Positions 1-6,972 of a stretch of DNA of 17,262 nt are shown piece after piece (within the stretch, counting starts at the first letter, position 1; each line of letters begins with the position of its first letter). The translations under genes and the position numbers were made by a program. The notes below the pieces were generated by a model that was not told the origin of the DNA, searched no databases, and saw only the letters and a program-made list of their open reading frames with translations. This DNA comes from Pseudomonadota bacterium (GTDB lineage: Bacteria > Myxococcota_A > Polyangia > Polyangiales > Polyangiaceae), in the NCBI GenBank assembly GCA_023418705.1, contig JAEZYZ010000044.1, forward strand, positions 1 to 17,262. Reading direction: 5' to 3'.

Positions 1-68
1 ATCCCCCGGGGCTCTCGGCTGGCAAACGGATCGGTGCTCTGGGCCCGCGATGTGCCGCGCCGCTCCGC

Positions 69-85
69 TCCTTCGGGAGGAACAG
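69..85. repeat. 17-nt direct repeat, copy 1 (left of TA module)
   Basis: The 17 bases TCCTTCGGGAGGAACAG occur here and again at 1011-1027 in the same orientation, bracketing the toxin-antitoxin module. Copy 2 encodes LFLPK near the C-terminus of the minus-strand Uma2 protein. Read on the minus strand, copy 1 gives LGHLFLPKE against IGRLFLPKE in the intact gene. This suggests that the left edge is a remnant of a second Uma2 3' end, but the similarity is short. Confidence 0.55.
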
Positions 86-113
86 ATGACCGAGCGGAGG
101 GCGCCGCCTGGTC

Positions 114-136
114 TTTATGTACATTAAGATGTACAC
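114..136 (+). promoter_or_regulatory. Phd/YefM-type double palindrome operator
   Basis: Two TGTACA hexamers lie at 118-123 and 130-135, with centres 12 bp apart. The first sits in a longer palindrome (ATGTACAT exact at 117-124, extended with one mismatch to 114-127). The second is a short palindrome. From memory, a long and a short palindrome with TGTACA cores spaced 12 bp is the geometry described for the E. coli yefM-yoeB operator, so antitoxin autorepression is the natural reading. The site ends 8 bp before the chosen antitoxin ATG, which implies a very short or absent leader. Confidence 0.75.
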
Positions 137-143
137 TATCGGT

Positions 144-422
144 ATGTTGAAGCGCTTTTCCATCGCCGAGGCTCGTGCGAACCTGTCCACCATCGTGGAC
201 CAAGTCGAAGCGGGTCAGGAAATCGAGCTCACCCGACGAGGAAAACCCGTGGCCGTTGTTTTGTCGCTTCGCGAGCTTGAACGGCTGCGCGGCGAACGCA
301 CCAGTTTCGGGGAGGCCTATGGCCGGTTTCTGCAGGCGCATCCGCTGCGCGAGGTCGGCCTCGAAGAGGGATACTTCGACTCAGCCCGGGACCGCGGACA
401 CGGCCGCAAGGTCTCGCTGTGA
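144..422 (+). CDS. Phd/YefM-family antitoxin
   Basis: This is a 92-aa antitoxin that neutralises the toxin encoded directly downstream and, as a DNA-binding protein, should repress its own operon. Residues 1-50 have the Phd/YefM fold pattern: FSIAEARANLSTIVDQV, then GQEIELTRRGKPVAVVL and a leucine/arginine-rich helix. Residues 55-92 are the variable, probably disordered toxin-binding tail. An in-frame ATG at 117 lies inside the operator palindrome, so the ATG at 144 is preferred: it begins exactly where family homology starts. No good Shine-Dalgarno sequence precedes it. The stop codon overlaps the toxin start by 4 nt (GTGA), which is typical translational coupling. The family call is firm; DNA binding is inferred from the family and the operator. 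Confidence 0.88.
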   Translation: MLKRFSIAEARANLSTIVDQVEAGQEIELTRRGKPVAVVLSLRELERLRGERTSFGEAYGRFLQAHPLREVGLEEGYFDSARDRGHGRKVSL

Positions 423-847
423 ACCTGCGATACCTCATCGATATGAGCATCGTCTCGTCCCCGATCTCGGCGAAGCCCGACCCCAAGATCGTGAACAAAC
501 TCGAGAAACACGGCCATGAGTGCGCGATCGCTGCGCCCGTTTGGCACGAGCTCACTTGCGGGTGTCAGCGCCTGCCACGTGGCAAGCGGCGCGAAGCTCT
601 TGAAGCGTACCTGCAACATGTCGTGCTCGCGTCGTTTCAGGTCTTGGCCTACGACGAAGCCGCCGCGCACTGGCACGGCATTGAACGAGCCCGACTGGAA
701 GGTCTAGGCAAGCCAGCGCCGTACGTTGGCGGACAGATCGCCGCCATTGCCCACGTCAACGAGCTCACGCTCGTGACCGTAAACGTCAAAGACTTCTCTC
801 GTTTCGAGAACATCGATATCGAAAACTGGGGCAAGCGCCGAGGGTAG
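419..847 (+). CDS. VapC-like PIN-domain toxin, possibly altered active site
   Basis: This is a 142-aa protein with a GTG start overlapping the antitoxin stop. The PIN-domain order is visible: YLIDMS with D8, PVWHELTCG with E44, and the C-terminal TVNVKDF with N122 and D125, followed by an IDIENW ending. Family members are usually Mg2+-dependent ribonucleases that cut tRNA or rRNA and arrest growth until the antitoxin returns. The third conserved acid, normally a D three residues before IAA, reads YVGGQIAA here, so G104 stands where Asp is expected. The usual T after D8 is M9. The toxin may therefore be weakened, or may have shifted its metal ligands. A hand count of bases 421-540 gives 71/120 GC (59%), clearly below the neighbouring genes and consistent with horizontal acquisition. 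Family call firm, activity uncertain. Confidence 0.85.
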   Translation: MNLRYLIDMSIVSSPISAKPDPKIVNKLEKHGHECAIAAPVWHELTCGCQRLPRGKRREALEAYLQHVVLASFQVLAYDEAAAHWHGIERARLEGLGKPAPYVGGQIAAIAHVNELTLVTVNVKDFSRFENIDIENWGKRRG

Positions 848-954
848 ATGACGCCTCCCCGGCGCCCGCCCCGTACCAGCGTGGCGCAGGCGTGGTGGAG
901 CGCCGATCGTTGCTGGACATGGCCCGCGCTGGCGCCGGGAGGTTTCGCCACGGC

Positions 955-974
955 GCGCCCGTTTCAGTGGGCGC
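955..974. terminator. Hairpin between convergent genes, possible terminator
   Basis: A perfect 6-bp stem, GCGCCC (955-960) with GGGCGC (969-974), encloses an 8-nt loop between the converging toxin and Uma2 genes. There is no clear U-run on the plus side. On the minus strand a short T-stretch (GTTTT) lies on the upstream side, so it does not help termination of the Uma2 gene. Weak call. Confidence 0.3.
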
Positions 975-991
975 TCCAAAACAGATCCGCT

Positions 992-1582
992 TCAGCTTTC
1001 GGGATCGGCTTCCTTCGGGAGGAACAGCCGCCCGATTTCCAAGGGGATGGCGGCAAACGGTGCGATGGCGGCGGTGGCTGTGTCGTCCCAGGCGCCGAGC
1101 TCGAGCCAGCGACCGTCCCGCAGCTCCAGGGCTTCGAGGGTGCGAGCTTCTGGATCGACGATCCAGTAGAAGGCGATGCCGTGCTGGGCGTAGAGCGCCC
1201 GTTTGGTGACGCGATCGATCTGTTGGCTGCTGGGCGAGAGGACCTCACAGATCCAGTCGGGAGCGACCCGGACGGGGCGCTGGCGGCCGGGCTGGGGCAG
1301 CCGCTCCCGTCGCCAGCCGGCGAGATCTGGCCGGACCACGTCGTGAGGAGTGAGCTCCACGTCGACCTCGGCGAAAATCCACCACCCGCCTGGACCGCCG
1401 CGGCCGTCATCATCGTCGAAAGGCCCGCCCACGAAGCGGCGGATCGCCCCCTGAGGTTTGGAGTGTCGTGGCAAGGGCGCTGGCGCCGTGGCGATCTCAC
1501 CCCCGATGATTTCCCCTCGGATGTCGTCAGGAAGACGCAGCAGGTCTTCGTAGGTGCAAAGCTTCGGCACCGGGATCGACAT
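992..1582 (-). CDS. Uma2-family (DUF820) putative restriction endonuclease-fold protein
   Basis: This is a 196-aa protein of the usual length for the Uma2/DUF820 family, whose PD-(D/E)XK fold is predicted to be a nuclease; no cellular role is established. The start at 1582 is chosen because the protein then begins MSIPVPKLCTYEDLLRLPDD, as family members do. Visible motifs are an early GEIIGGEI strand, the RPDLAGW segment carrying the predicted catalytic Asp, then PDWICEVLSPSS with the catalytic Glu, followed by the D-x2-TKRALYAQHGI helix and YWIVDPE. The C-terminus LFLPKEADPES contains one copy of a 17-nt repeat also found at 69-85. The gene follows the large exported protein gene on the same strand by 56 bp, so they may share a transcript. 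Such genes are often present in many scattered copies in cyanobacteria and myxobacteria. Confidence 0.88.
   Translation of the reverse strand: MSIPVPKLCTYEDLLRLPDDIRGEIIGGEIATAPAPLPRHSKPQGAIRRFVGGPFDDDDGRGGPGGWWIFAEVDVELTPHDVVRPDLAGWRRERLPQPGRQRPVRVAPDWICEVLSPSSQQIDRVTKRALYAQHGIAFYWIVDPEARTLEALELRDGRWLELGAWDDTATAAIAPFAAIPLEIGRLFLPKEADPES
1011..1027. repeat. 17-nt direct repeat, copy 2 (inside Uma2 3' end)
   Basis: This copy is identical to 69-85 and lies within the coding sequence for the last residues of the Uma2 protein. The bases immediately flanking both copies differ, although at protein level the preceding residues remain similar (IGR against LGH). Confidence 0.55.
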
Positions 1583-1638
1583 GCTTTCAGTGTAACACCT
1601 CTCTCGGATCGCGGTGTGCCGCGCCGCGGCGGTGCCGC

Positions 1639-4254
1639 TCAGCGCTCTTCGCGCTGGGGATCGTAGCCGGCGGTGCGGGTCTCGGCGGGGGGGGCCTTGG
1701 GCTTCCACGGTTTGGCGTGCGGGAGCATGGGGCGGCCCAGGGCGTACAGCACGCTGGCTTCGTAGCCGGCGACGGGGGGCGTGGAGGTGCCGGTGCGGTG
1801 GACGAACGCGGGGTGGTGCGATCCGCGATCGAGCTCGACGACGCGCTTGCAGCCGACCTTGAGGAGGGCGGCGGTGAGGGCGGCGCTGCTGTCCTGGCGG
1901 GAGCGGCCGACGATGGTGCGCCCGGAGCTGGTGACGCAGAGGGCGCCGCGGGTGCGCATGGCGCCGTGCTCGCGCGCGCGCGGGGTGAGCGCGCCGCCTT
2001 CGGCGAGCAGCGGCAGCTGGGCGGCGGCCTCGCCAGGGGCGAGCGCGACGCGCTGCCCGGGCGGGTGGATCACGGGAACGTCGGAGCCGCGCACCACCAA
2101 CGTGGCGTAGCCGGCCTGCAGCTCCAGGGTGGGGCGCTCGCCGAGCTGCAGGCCGTAACGCGAGGCGCTCGTGCTGTGGCCGAGGCCGATGGCCGCGAGC
2201 ACACGCTGGGCGTCGTCGCCGGAGAGGTTCAGATCGAGCGGCGGCGCACCGGTGGGCGTGGGCTCGCGGCTGCCGCCGCGCAGGGCGAAGTCGACGCGGC
2301 CGCGCTCGAAGCTGACGAGCTCGATCTCGTCGGTGCCGACCTTGAGGTTGCCGGAGAAGATGCCGGGCAGCCACTGCGGGGGCGGCTGCTGGCCCCCGTC
2401 GGGGACCCAGCGCGCGCCGGAGGCGTCGTGCGGCACCGGGTCGCGCAGCATGACGTAGAAGAAGTCCTTGGCCGACCAGCGCACGAACTTGTCGGGTCGG
2501 ATCTTCATCTCCGGGTGGGCGAGCTGCAGGTTCAGCTCGTTCTTTTTGTAGTCGACGATGTCCGTGTAGGCGAAGCCGCAGTGGGCGGGGTTCATGTCCA
2601 GGTGCACCGCGTAGCTGCAGCCGGCCTGGCGGAGCGCCTTGCCCAGGGTGGGGCCGTCGGTCTCTTCGGCGAAGGCGTAGTAGAGGTGTCCGGCGTTCGT
2701 GACGCACAGGGCGGTGCGCTGGGTGAGCACGCTCGTGCCCTCGAGCTGCCAGCCCCAGACGAAGCGGCCGCGCGGGTTGGCGACGCCGTCGTCCACCAGC
2801 GGATCGAGGTTCTGCCGGTAGGAGGCGATCTCGGCCGGGATTTGCTTGCTCTTGGGCCAGCTGCCGAGCCCCACCTCGCCGCTCTTGGTGACCACGATGC
2901 TGGCCGCCTCGGGGACGGGCGGCAAGAGCACGCGGCCGGCGACCATCATGCCGTACTCGCCGTGGGTGGTCTTGAAGGCGCCATTGAAGGTGGCGACGAC
3001 GCGGTCGAGCACCTCGGGCTCGTCGGGCAGGCGCCCGCCGCCGGGAGGCCCGGTGAGCGGCTTCGGGTCCTCGTAGCCGGCCTGCATCCCGAGCTCGAGC
3101 TGGCGCATGTCCATCGCGATCAGGTGGACCTCGGAGTAGGGCCGCTTCTCGTCGGGACGGATGAAGGTGCTGTAGAAATAGGCAGGGGGCTTGGTCTCGG
3201 CGTCGGTCACGACCCCGGGCAGCGGCTTCAAGAACGGTAGCAGCACCGGGCGCCACTCGCCCTCGCCGGGTTTGGGCGACTTCCACAGCGAGGGGATCGG
3301 CGGCGGGGGCCAAGACTCCTCGGCGCTGGACAGCTTGGCCGCGCCGAGCACGCTGGCGGCCACCTCCTCGTCGCCCTGCTTGAGCGCGTCGTCGGTGTTG
3401 GAGAACAGCGCGTAGGTAGTCCGCTTGACCTTGTCGCGCGCGCCGAACACGCGGTTCTCGAGCCAGGCGATCGGGCCGGGGCCGACCTCCGCGCGCACCG
3501 TGTCCACGGCCCACAGCACGAGCGGCTTGGGCGGGTGGACCTGGGGCACGGAGCGCGCGGCGTACGCCTGGGCGCCTTCGAGGCCCCGGAGTGTGCGCTC
3601 GCTGAGGTCGTAGACGAGCTCGCGACCTTGCTCGCCGAGATCGATCTGCAGCCTCTCTCCGTCGAGCACGAGCTTGGCCTGGCGGGCTGGCACGTCGAGC
3701 GTGATGTCGGTGCGTCCGAGCCCGACGAAGCTGCCGGTCTGCTGGTAGGAGGAGATGGCGAGCAGCGCGCGGTCGAACAGGCTCGCGGGGCGATCGGCCT
3801 CGCGGATGCCGCGGGTGTCGAGCACGCTGATGCCCTGGATGCGCCCGTAGGCGACGGTCGCGAACACGGCCGCGTCGCCGCGCATCTTCAAGCCCGCTTC
3901 ATCGCCGATGGGTGTCGCGGTGAGGTTGCGCACCCGCTCGATGCTGAGCGGCTGCCCCTGGAGGGTGACGCGCACCCGCGCCCGGTACAGGTCGCGCGGC
4001 TGCCCAGCCGCGGGCGCGCTCAAGAACAGCACCGGCCGCCCGAAGAAGGTCTCCGACAAGTACCCCGGGCTCGGCTCCCACACGATGGCGTCGGGGCTCA
4101 CGGCGCCGCTCGTCGCGCGCGACAGGGCGCTCGCCAGGTCCTCCAGCGTCGGATCCGGCGGTGCGGGCAGCGCCGCCCGCACCGCCAGCCCGAGCACGGC
4201 GGCAGAGCCGAGCAGCCAGCGGCGCTGCGTGAAGTATGGTCTGAGCGAACCCAT
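1639..4254 (-). CDS. Large exported phosphodiester-glycosidase-like (NAGPA/DUF2233-like) protein with duplicated module
   Basis: This is an 871-aa protein. The ATG at 4254 is chosen because it places a basic segment (TQRRWLLG) just before a hydrophobic stretch at about 13-30, giving an export signal or membrane anchor; the RR resembles a Tat motif. Residues 415-570 resemble the phosphodiester glycosidase domain: a FNGAFKTTHGEYGMM segment comparable to the NGGFF motif, an RTALCVTNAGH strand near 513-523, DGPTLGKALRQAGCSYAV, then HLDMNPAHCGFAYTD. A second, diverged copy of that last block occurs at about 769-823 (RGALCVTSSGR, ALLKVGCKRVVELDRGSHH). The family includes the uncovering enzyme and proteins tied to exopolysaccharide metabolism. 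Substrate and activity here are unknown. Residues 30-410 are not recognised. A proline-rich stretch lies at 315-320. Divergent from cdsA; the Uma2 gene follows. Confidence 0.7.
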   Translation of the reverse strand: MGSLRPYFTQRRWLLGSAAVLGLAVRAALPAPPDPTLEDLASALSRATSGAVSPDAIVWEPSPGYLSETFFGRPVLFLSAPAAGQPRDLYRARVRVTLQGQPLSIERVRNLTATPIGDEAGLKMRGDAAVFATVAYGRIQGISVLDTRGIREADRPASLFDRALLAISSYQQTGSFVGLGRTDITLDVPARQAKLVLDGERLQIDLGEQGRELVYDLSERTLRGLEGAQAYAARSVPQVHPPKPLVLWAVDTVRAEVGPGPIAWLENRVFGARDKVKRTTYALFSNTDDALKQGDEEVAASVLGAAKLSSAEESWPPPPIPSLWKSPKPGEGEWRPVLLPFLKPLPGVVTDAETKPPAYFYSTFIRPDEKRPYSEVHLIAMDMRQLELGMQAGYEDPKPLTGPPGGGRLPDEPEVLDRVVATFNGAFKTTHGEYGMMVAGRVLLPPVPEAASIVVTKSGEVGLGSWPKSKQIPAEIASYRQNLDPLVDDGVANPRGRFVWGWQLEGTSVLTQRTALCVTNAGHLYYAFAEETDGPTLGKALRQAGCSYAVHLDMNPAHCGFAYTDIVDYKKNELNLQLAHPEMKIRPDKFVRWSAKDFFYVMLRDPVPHDASGARWVPDGGQQPPPQWLPGIFSGNLKVGTDEIELVSFERGRVDFALRGGSREPTPTGAPPLDLNLSGDDAQRVLAAIGLGHSTSASRYGLQLGERPTLELQAGYATLVVRGSDVPVIHPPGQRVALAPGEAAAQLPLLAEGGALTPRAREHGAMRTRGALCVTSSGRTIVGRSRQDSSAALTAALLKVGCKRVVELDRGSHHPAFVHRTGTSTPPVAGYEASVLYALGRPMLPHAKPWKPKAPPAETRTAGYDPQREER

Positions 4255-4497
4255 GGACTCGGAACGCGCGCCGTTCGGCGGGGAAACGAAGGCGTACTTT
4301 ATCGAGGCGCGGGTGCAAGGGGGCACGCGGTCGCCGTCGGGCGCCGCCTCCGCGCGACCGAGAAGGCGTTGGCGCTCCGGGCACTTCGTAAGCGCCGAGA
4401 TTAGTAAGGCTTTTCGACGGCCTTCCGGCCCGCCGTGCAGCGAGCCCCCGCTTGCAACGCTTGTGAATCGGCCCTACGGCTGATAGCCAGGGCCGAC

Positions 4498-5313
4498 GTG
4501 GGAAATCTGGCAGCTAGACTTTTGACGGCGGCGATCGCGGTTCCACTGCTGCTGGCGCTTCTATTTTGGGGTCCAAGCTGGGGTTGGTGGTTGCTCGTGC
4601 TCGCGGCGATGGGGGTGGCCGCGTTCGAGCTGTTCGCCATGACGCATCCCAAAGACGCGCTGGCCCAGGCGCTCGGTGTCTTGCTTACGCTGAGCGCGGG
4701 CACGGTGGTCTACCTGCGCTCGCACGACGCGGCCGCTCTGCTGAGCCTGATCGTCGGTGTCACCCTTTTGGGGGTGCTGCTGCCGCTCTGGCGGCTGGGC
4801 GAGATGGCGACGGCAGGGCTCCGAATGACCGCCAACGTCGCCGGTCCGCTGTATGTTGGGGCCCTGCTGGCGACGCTGGCGCTGCTCCGCCGTGATCAGG
4901 GGCCGGAGTACGTGGTGTTCAGCTTGACGGTGGCCTGGTTCGCCGACACCGGCGGCTACTTCTTCGGTCGCTACCTCGGCAAGACCAAGCTCTACGAAGC
5001 GGTGAGCCCCAAGAAGACGCGGGCGGGCTTCGTGGGATCGCTGGTGGGGGCGGCGGTCGCCGGGCTGCTCGCGCACCTGACGTACCTGGAGGCGCTGCCG
5101 CTGGCCGCGGCCGTCCCGCTGGCGGTGGTGGCCGGCGCCTTGGGTCAGCTCGGCGACCTGGCAGAATCGCTGCTCAAGCGCTCGACGGGGGTCAAGGACT
5201 CCGGAAATATCCTGCCGGGCCACGGCGGGATCCTCGATCGGATCGATGCGCTCTTGATCGTGAGCCCCATCGTGCACCTTTATACTCTTTGGCTGGCGCC
5301 GGCCGCCGGCTGA
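4498..5313 (+). CDS. cdsA: Phosphatidate cytidylyltransferase (CDP-diacylglycerol synthase)
   Basis: The enzyme converts phosphatidate and CTP to CDP-diacylglycerol, the precursor of phosphatidylglycerol, cardiolipin and phosphatidylethanolamine, in the inner membrane. The product is 271 aa and largely hydrophobic, with multiple membrane helices (for example about 5-23, 27-46, 52-71, 78-97, 117-130, 178-195, 201-215). The complete CdsA signature is present at 224-250: SLLKRSTGVKDSGNILPGHG followed by GILDRID, with the conserved Lys, Asp, His-Gly-Gly and Asp-Arg. An upstream AWFADTGGYFFGR segment is also typical. The GTG at 4498 is preferred because it puts the first helix at the N-terminus; an in-frame GTG at 4435 would add 21 polar residues. 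It is followed after 29 bp by the glutamate dehydrogenase gene. The usual neighbours (uppS, dxr, rseP) are not in the window. Confidence 0.95.
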   Translation: MGNLAARLLTAAIAVPLLLALLFWGPSWGWWLLVLAAMGVAAFELFAMTHPKDALAQALGVLLTLSAGTVVYLRSHDAAALLSLIVGVTLLGVLLPLWRLGEMATAGLRMTANVAGPLYVGALLATLALLRRDQGPEYVVFSLTVAWFADTGGYFFGRYLGKTKLYEAVSPKKTRAGFVGSLVGAAVAGLLAHLTYLEALPLAAAVPLAVVAGALGQLGDLAESLLKRSTGVKDSGNILPGHGGILDRIDALLIVSPIVHLYTLWLAPAAG

Positions 5314-5342
5314 CGACCCAAAGCCCGAGGAGCGTTGTCCCG

Positions 5343-6710
5343 ATGAGCGAACAATCCAGCAGTCCGTCCCCCAGCTCTCTCGCCGCGAGCCGGTCGCCGG
5401 CGTCGATGCCGCCCGCTGCCAGCGCGGCCCCCGGACGTTCCTCGCTGCCGCCCCCGCCGTCGCCCTTCTTCGAGACGATCCAGATGTACCTGAATCGGGC
5501 GGCGAAACTGGTCGACCTGCCCGAATACATCCAGACGATTTTGAACCAGCCGAAGAACGAGATCATCGTCAACTTCCCGGTGCGCATGGATGACGGGCAC
5601 TACCGCCTCTTCAAAGGCTACCGCATCCAGCACAACAACATCCTCGGGCCCTACAAGGGCGGGATGCGCTACCACGAGTCCGCATCCCTCGACGATTTCA
5701 AGGCCTTGGCGGCCATGATGACCTGGAAGTGCGCGCTCATGAACTTGCCGTTCGGCGGCGCCAAGGGGGGCATCAAGTTCGACCCGCGCTCGGTGTCGCG
5801 GACGGAGCTGCAGCGCATCACGCGCCGGTTCTTCCACGCGCTCGGCAACAACATCGGTCCCGACTACGACATCCCCGCGCCGGACATGGGCACCAACGCG
5901 CAGACCATGGCCTGGGCCATGGACACCTACATGAACACCGTGGGGATGTTCAGCAAGCAAAGCGTGCAAGGGGTGGTGACCGGCAAGCCCGTCACCAGCG
6001 GCGGCACCTACGGGCGCGAGAAAGCGACGGGTCAAGGCGTGGTGCTGTGCATCCGCGATTGGGCGTCGCGAGCGCGCTTCGTGCTGGAAGGCAAAAAGCT
6101 CATCATCCAGGGATTCGGCAACGTGGGCTCGAACGCCGCGGTGCTGCTCAGCCACATGGGCGTCTCGCTGGTCGCGGTCGGCGACCACACGGGTTATCTC
6201 TACAACCCGGAGGGATTCAACACACACCGCTTGCAGCAGTACGTGTTGGCCAACGGATCGATCGCCGGCTACCCCAACGGCAAGGAGATCTCGCGGGAGG
6301 AGTTCTTTGCCGTTCAGGCGGACATCTTCGTCCCGGCCGCGCTGGAAAATCAGGTGGGCGTCGAGGAAGCCAAGGCGCTGCAGGTCCAGCTGGTGGCCGA
6401 GGGCGCCAACGGCCCGTGCACGCCCGAAGGCGAGCAGGTGCTGCTCGACCGCGGCATCGAGGTGCTCCCCGACGTGCTGGCCAACGCCGGCGGCGTGACG
6501 GTCAGCTACTACGAGTGGGTGCAGAACCGGCGCAGCGAGCAGTGGCCGCTGCACGAGGTCGAGCAGCGGCTCGAGGAAGACATGCGGCTCGGCTACCAGC
6601 GCATGCTGCACTTCGCGCGGGCGAAGGACTGCGACTATCGCACGGCCTGCTACTCGGTCGCCCTCGAGCGGCTGAAGACGGTCTACGCGGAGCGGGAGAT
6701 CTTTCCTTGA
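5343..6710 (+). CDS. Glutamate dehydrogenase (Glu/Leu/Phe/Val dehydrogenase family)
   Basis: The enzyme catalyses reversible oxidative deamination of glutamate to 2-oxoglutarate and ammonia in the cytoplasm, linking nitrogen and carbon metabolism. The product is 455 aa. Visible are GPYKGGMRYH (K105, substrate binding), TWKCALMNLPFGGAKGGI with the family signature at 135-144 and catalytic K141, PAPDMGTNAQTMAW with D181, and the Rossmann fingerprint GFGNVGS at 257-263. The AEGANGP and LPDVLANAGGVTVSYYEW blocks match the RocG/GudB-type hexameric enzymes. Cofactor preference cannot be assigned from sequence alone. The ATG at 5343 has AGGAG at 5328-5332. The first about 40 residues are Ser/Pro/Ala-rich, low in complexity and absent from typical homologues. 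The gene starts 29 bp after cdsA, so it is probably co-transcribed despite the unrelated function. Confidence 0.95.
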   Translation: MSEQSSSPSPSSLAASRSPASMPPAASAAPGRSSLPPPPSPFFETIQMYLNRAAKLVDLPEYIQTILNQPKNEIIVNFPVRMDDGHYRLFKGYRIQHNNILGPYKGGMRYHESASLDDFKALAAMMTWKCALMNLPFGGAKGGIKFDPRSVSRTELQRITRRFFHALGNNIGPDYDIPAPDMGTNAQTMAWAMDTYMNTVGMFSKQSVQGVVTGKPVTSGGTYGREKATGQGVVLCIRDWASRARFVLEGKKLIIQGFGNVGSNAAVLLSHMGVSLVAVGDHTGYLYNPEGFNTHRLQQYVLANGSIAGYPNGKEISREEFFAVQADIFVPAALENQVGVEEAKALQVQLVAEGANGPCTPEGEQVLLDRGIEVLPDVLANAGGVTVSYYEWVQNRRSEQWPLHEVEQRLEEDMRLGYQRMLHFARAKDCDYRTACYSVALERLKTVYAEREIFP

Positions 6711-6711
6711 G

Positions 6712-6737
6712 GCGCGTGCCCCCATGCGGGGACGCGT
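6712..6737 (+). terminator. Hairpin directly after glutamate dehydrogenase
   Basis: A stem of GCGCGT (6712-6717) with ACGCGT (6732-6737), continued by CCCC (6720-6723) with GGGG (6728-6731), leaves a short bulge and an ATGC loop 1 nt after the stop codon. No U-run follows. It may protect the 3' end or act as a weak terminator. Confidence 0.45.
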
Positions 6738-6744
6738 CATCGCT

Positions 6745-6792
6745 GCTCCCGGGTCAGGCGCCGGCAGCGCCCTGCGGGAGCCTGCCGTGACC
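6745..6792. other. Two mutually exclusive hairpins
   Basis: Fold A pairs GCTCCCG (6745-6751) with CGGGAGC (6775-6781) around an inner GGCGC/GCGCC stem. Fold B pairs GGTCA (6752-6756) with TGACC (6788-6792) and CGGCAG (6762-6767) with CTGCCG (6782-6787). The two share bases and cannot coexist. In DNA this GC-rich, such overlap can arise by chance. Confidence 0.35.
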
Positions 6793-6969
6793 GGGTCGGG
6801 ACGAGGCGCTGGTGGGTATCGTCGCCTCGGACTGGTGCCCGCGATCGGCGGTCAGGCGCAACACCACCTTTCGCAGCTCGTCCAGCACCGCGACGTCGTG
6901 GGGGCATCGACCGGCGGCGTAGGCGGCACCGGCGGGCCTGGTGGCGGCGGGGGAACCGGCGCTATAGTG
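6754..6969 (-). pseudogene. Possible minus-strand gene remnant, unrecognised
   Basis: On the minus strand, 71 sense codons run open from just after a TAA (plus 6970-6972) to a TGA at plus 6754-6756. The frame encodes a protein-like stretch, VAVLDELRKVVLRLT, with G or C at most third codon positions. That codon bias is stronger than in the overlapping plus-strand frame. No ATG is available; a GTG begins the VLDELRKVV segment. No family is recognised. It may be the 3' end of a decayed gene, or simply chance. Confidence 0.25.
6963..6968 (+). promoter_or_regulatory. Candidate -10 element for the Cys-rich lipoprotein
   Basis: TATAGT lies 4 nt before the ATG at 6973. If it is a -10 box, transcription would start at or next to the start codon, giving a leaderless mRNA. 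No convincing -35 box is visible upstream in the Gly-codon-rich stretch. Confidence 0.25.
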
Positions 6970-6972
6970 TTA

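Noticed and set aside
86..127. 13-codon ORF (MTERRAPPGLYVH) behind a GGGAGG ribosome binding site, ending in the TA operator
   Set aside because: The ribosome-binding-like bases belong to the 17-nt repeat derived from Uma2 coding sequence, so the arrangement is probably coincidental; no other support.
992..3514. Very long alternative minus-strand frame running through the exported-protein gene into Uma2
   Set aside because: Upstream of 1582 it is Arg/Ala/Pro-rich antiphase translation of the 871-aa gene; only the Uma2 part is real.
5280..6740. 486-codon minus-strand frame opposite glutamate dehydrogenase
   Set aside because: Shadow of a high-GC gene; the plus strand has complete catalytic motifs.
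6724..6972. In-frame upstream extension of the Cys-rich lipoprotein with a GGVGGTGGPGGGGG stretch
   Set aside because: It would bury the lipoprotein signal sequence; composition and codon bias do not support coding.
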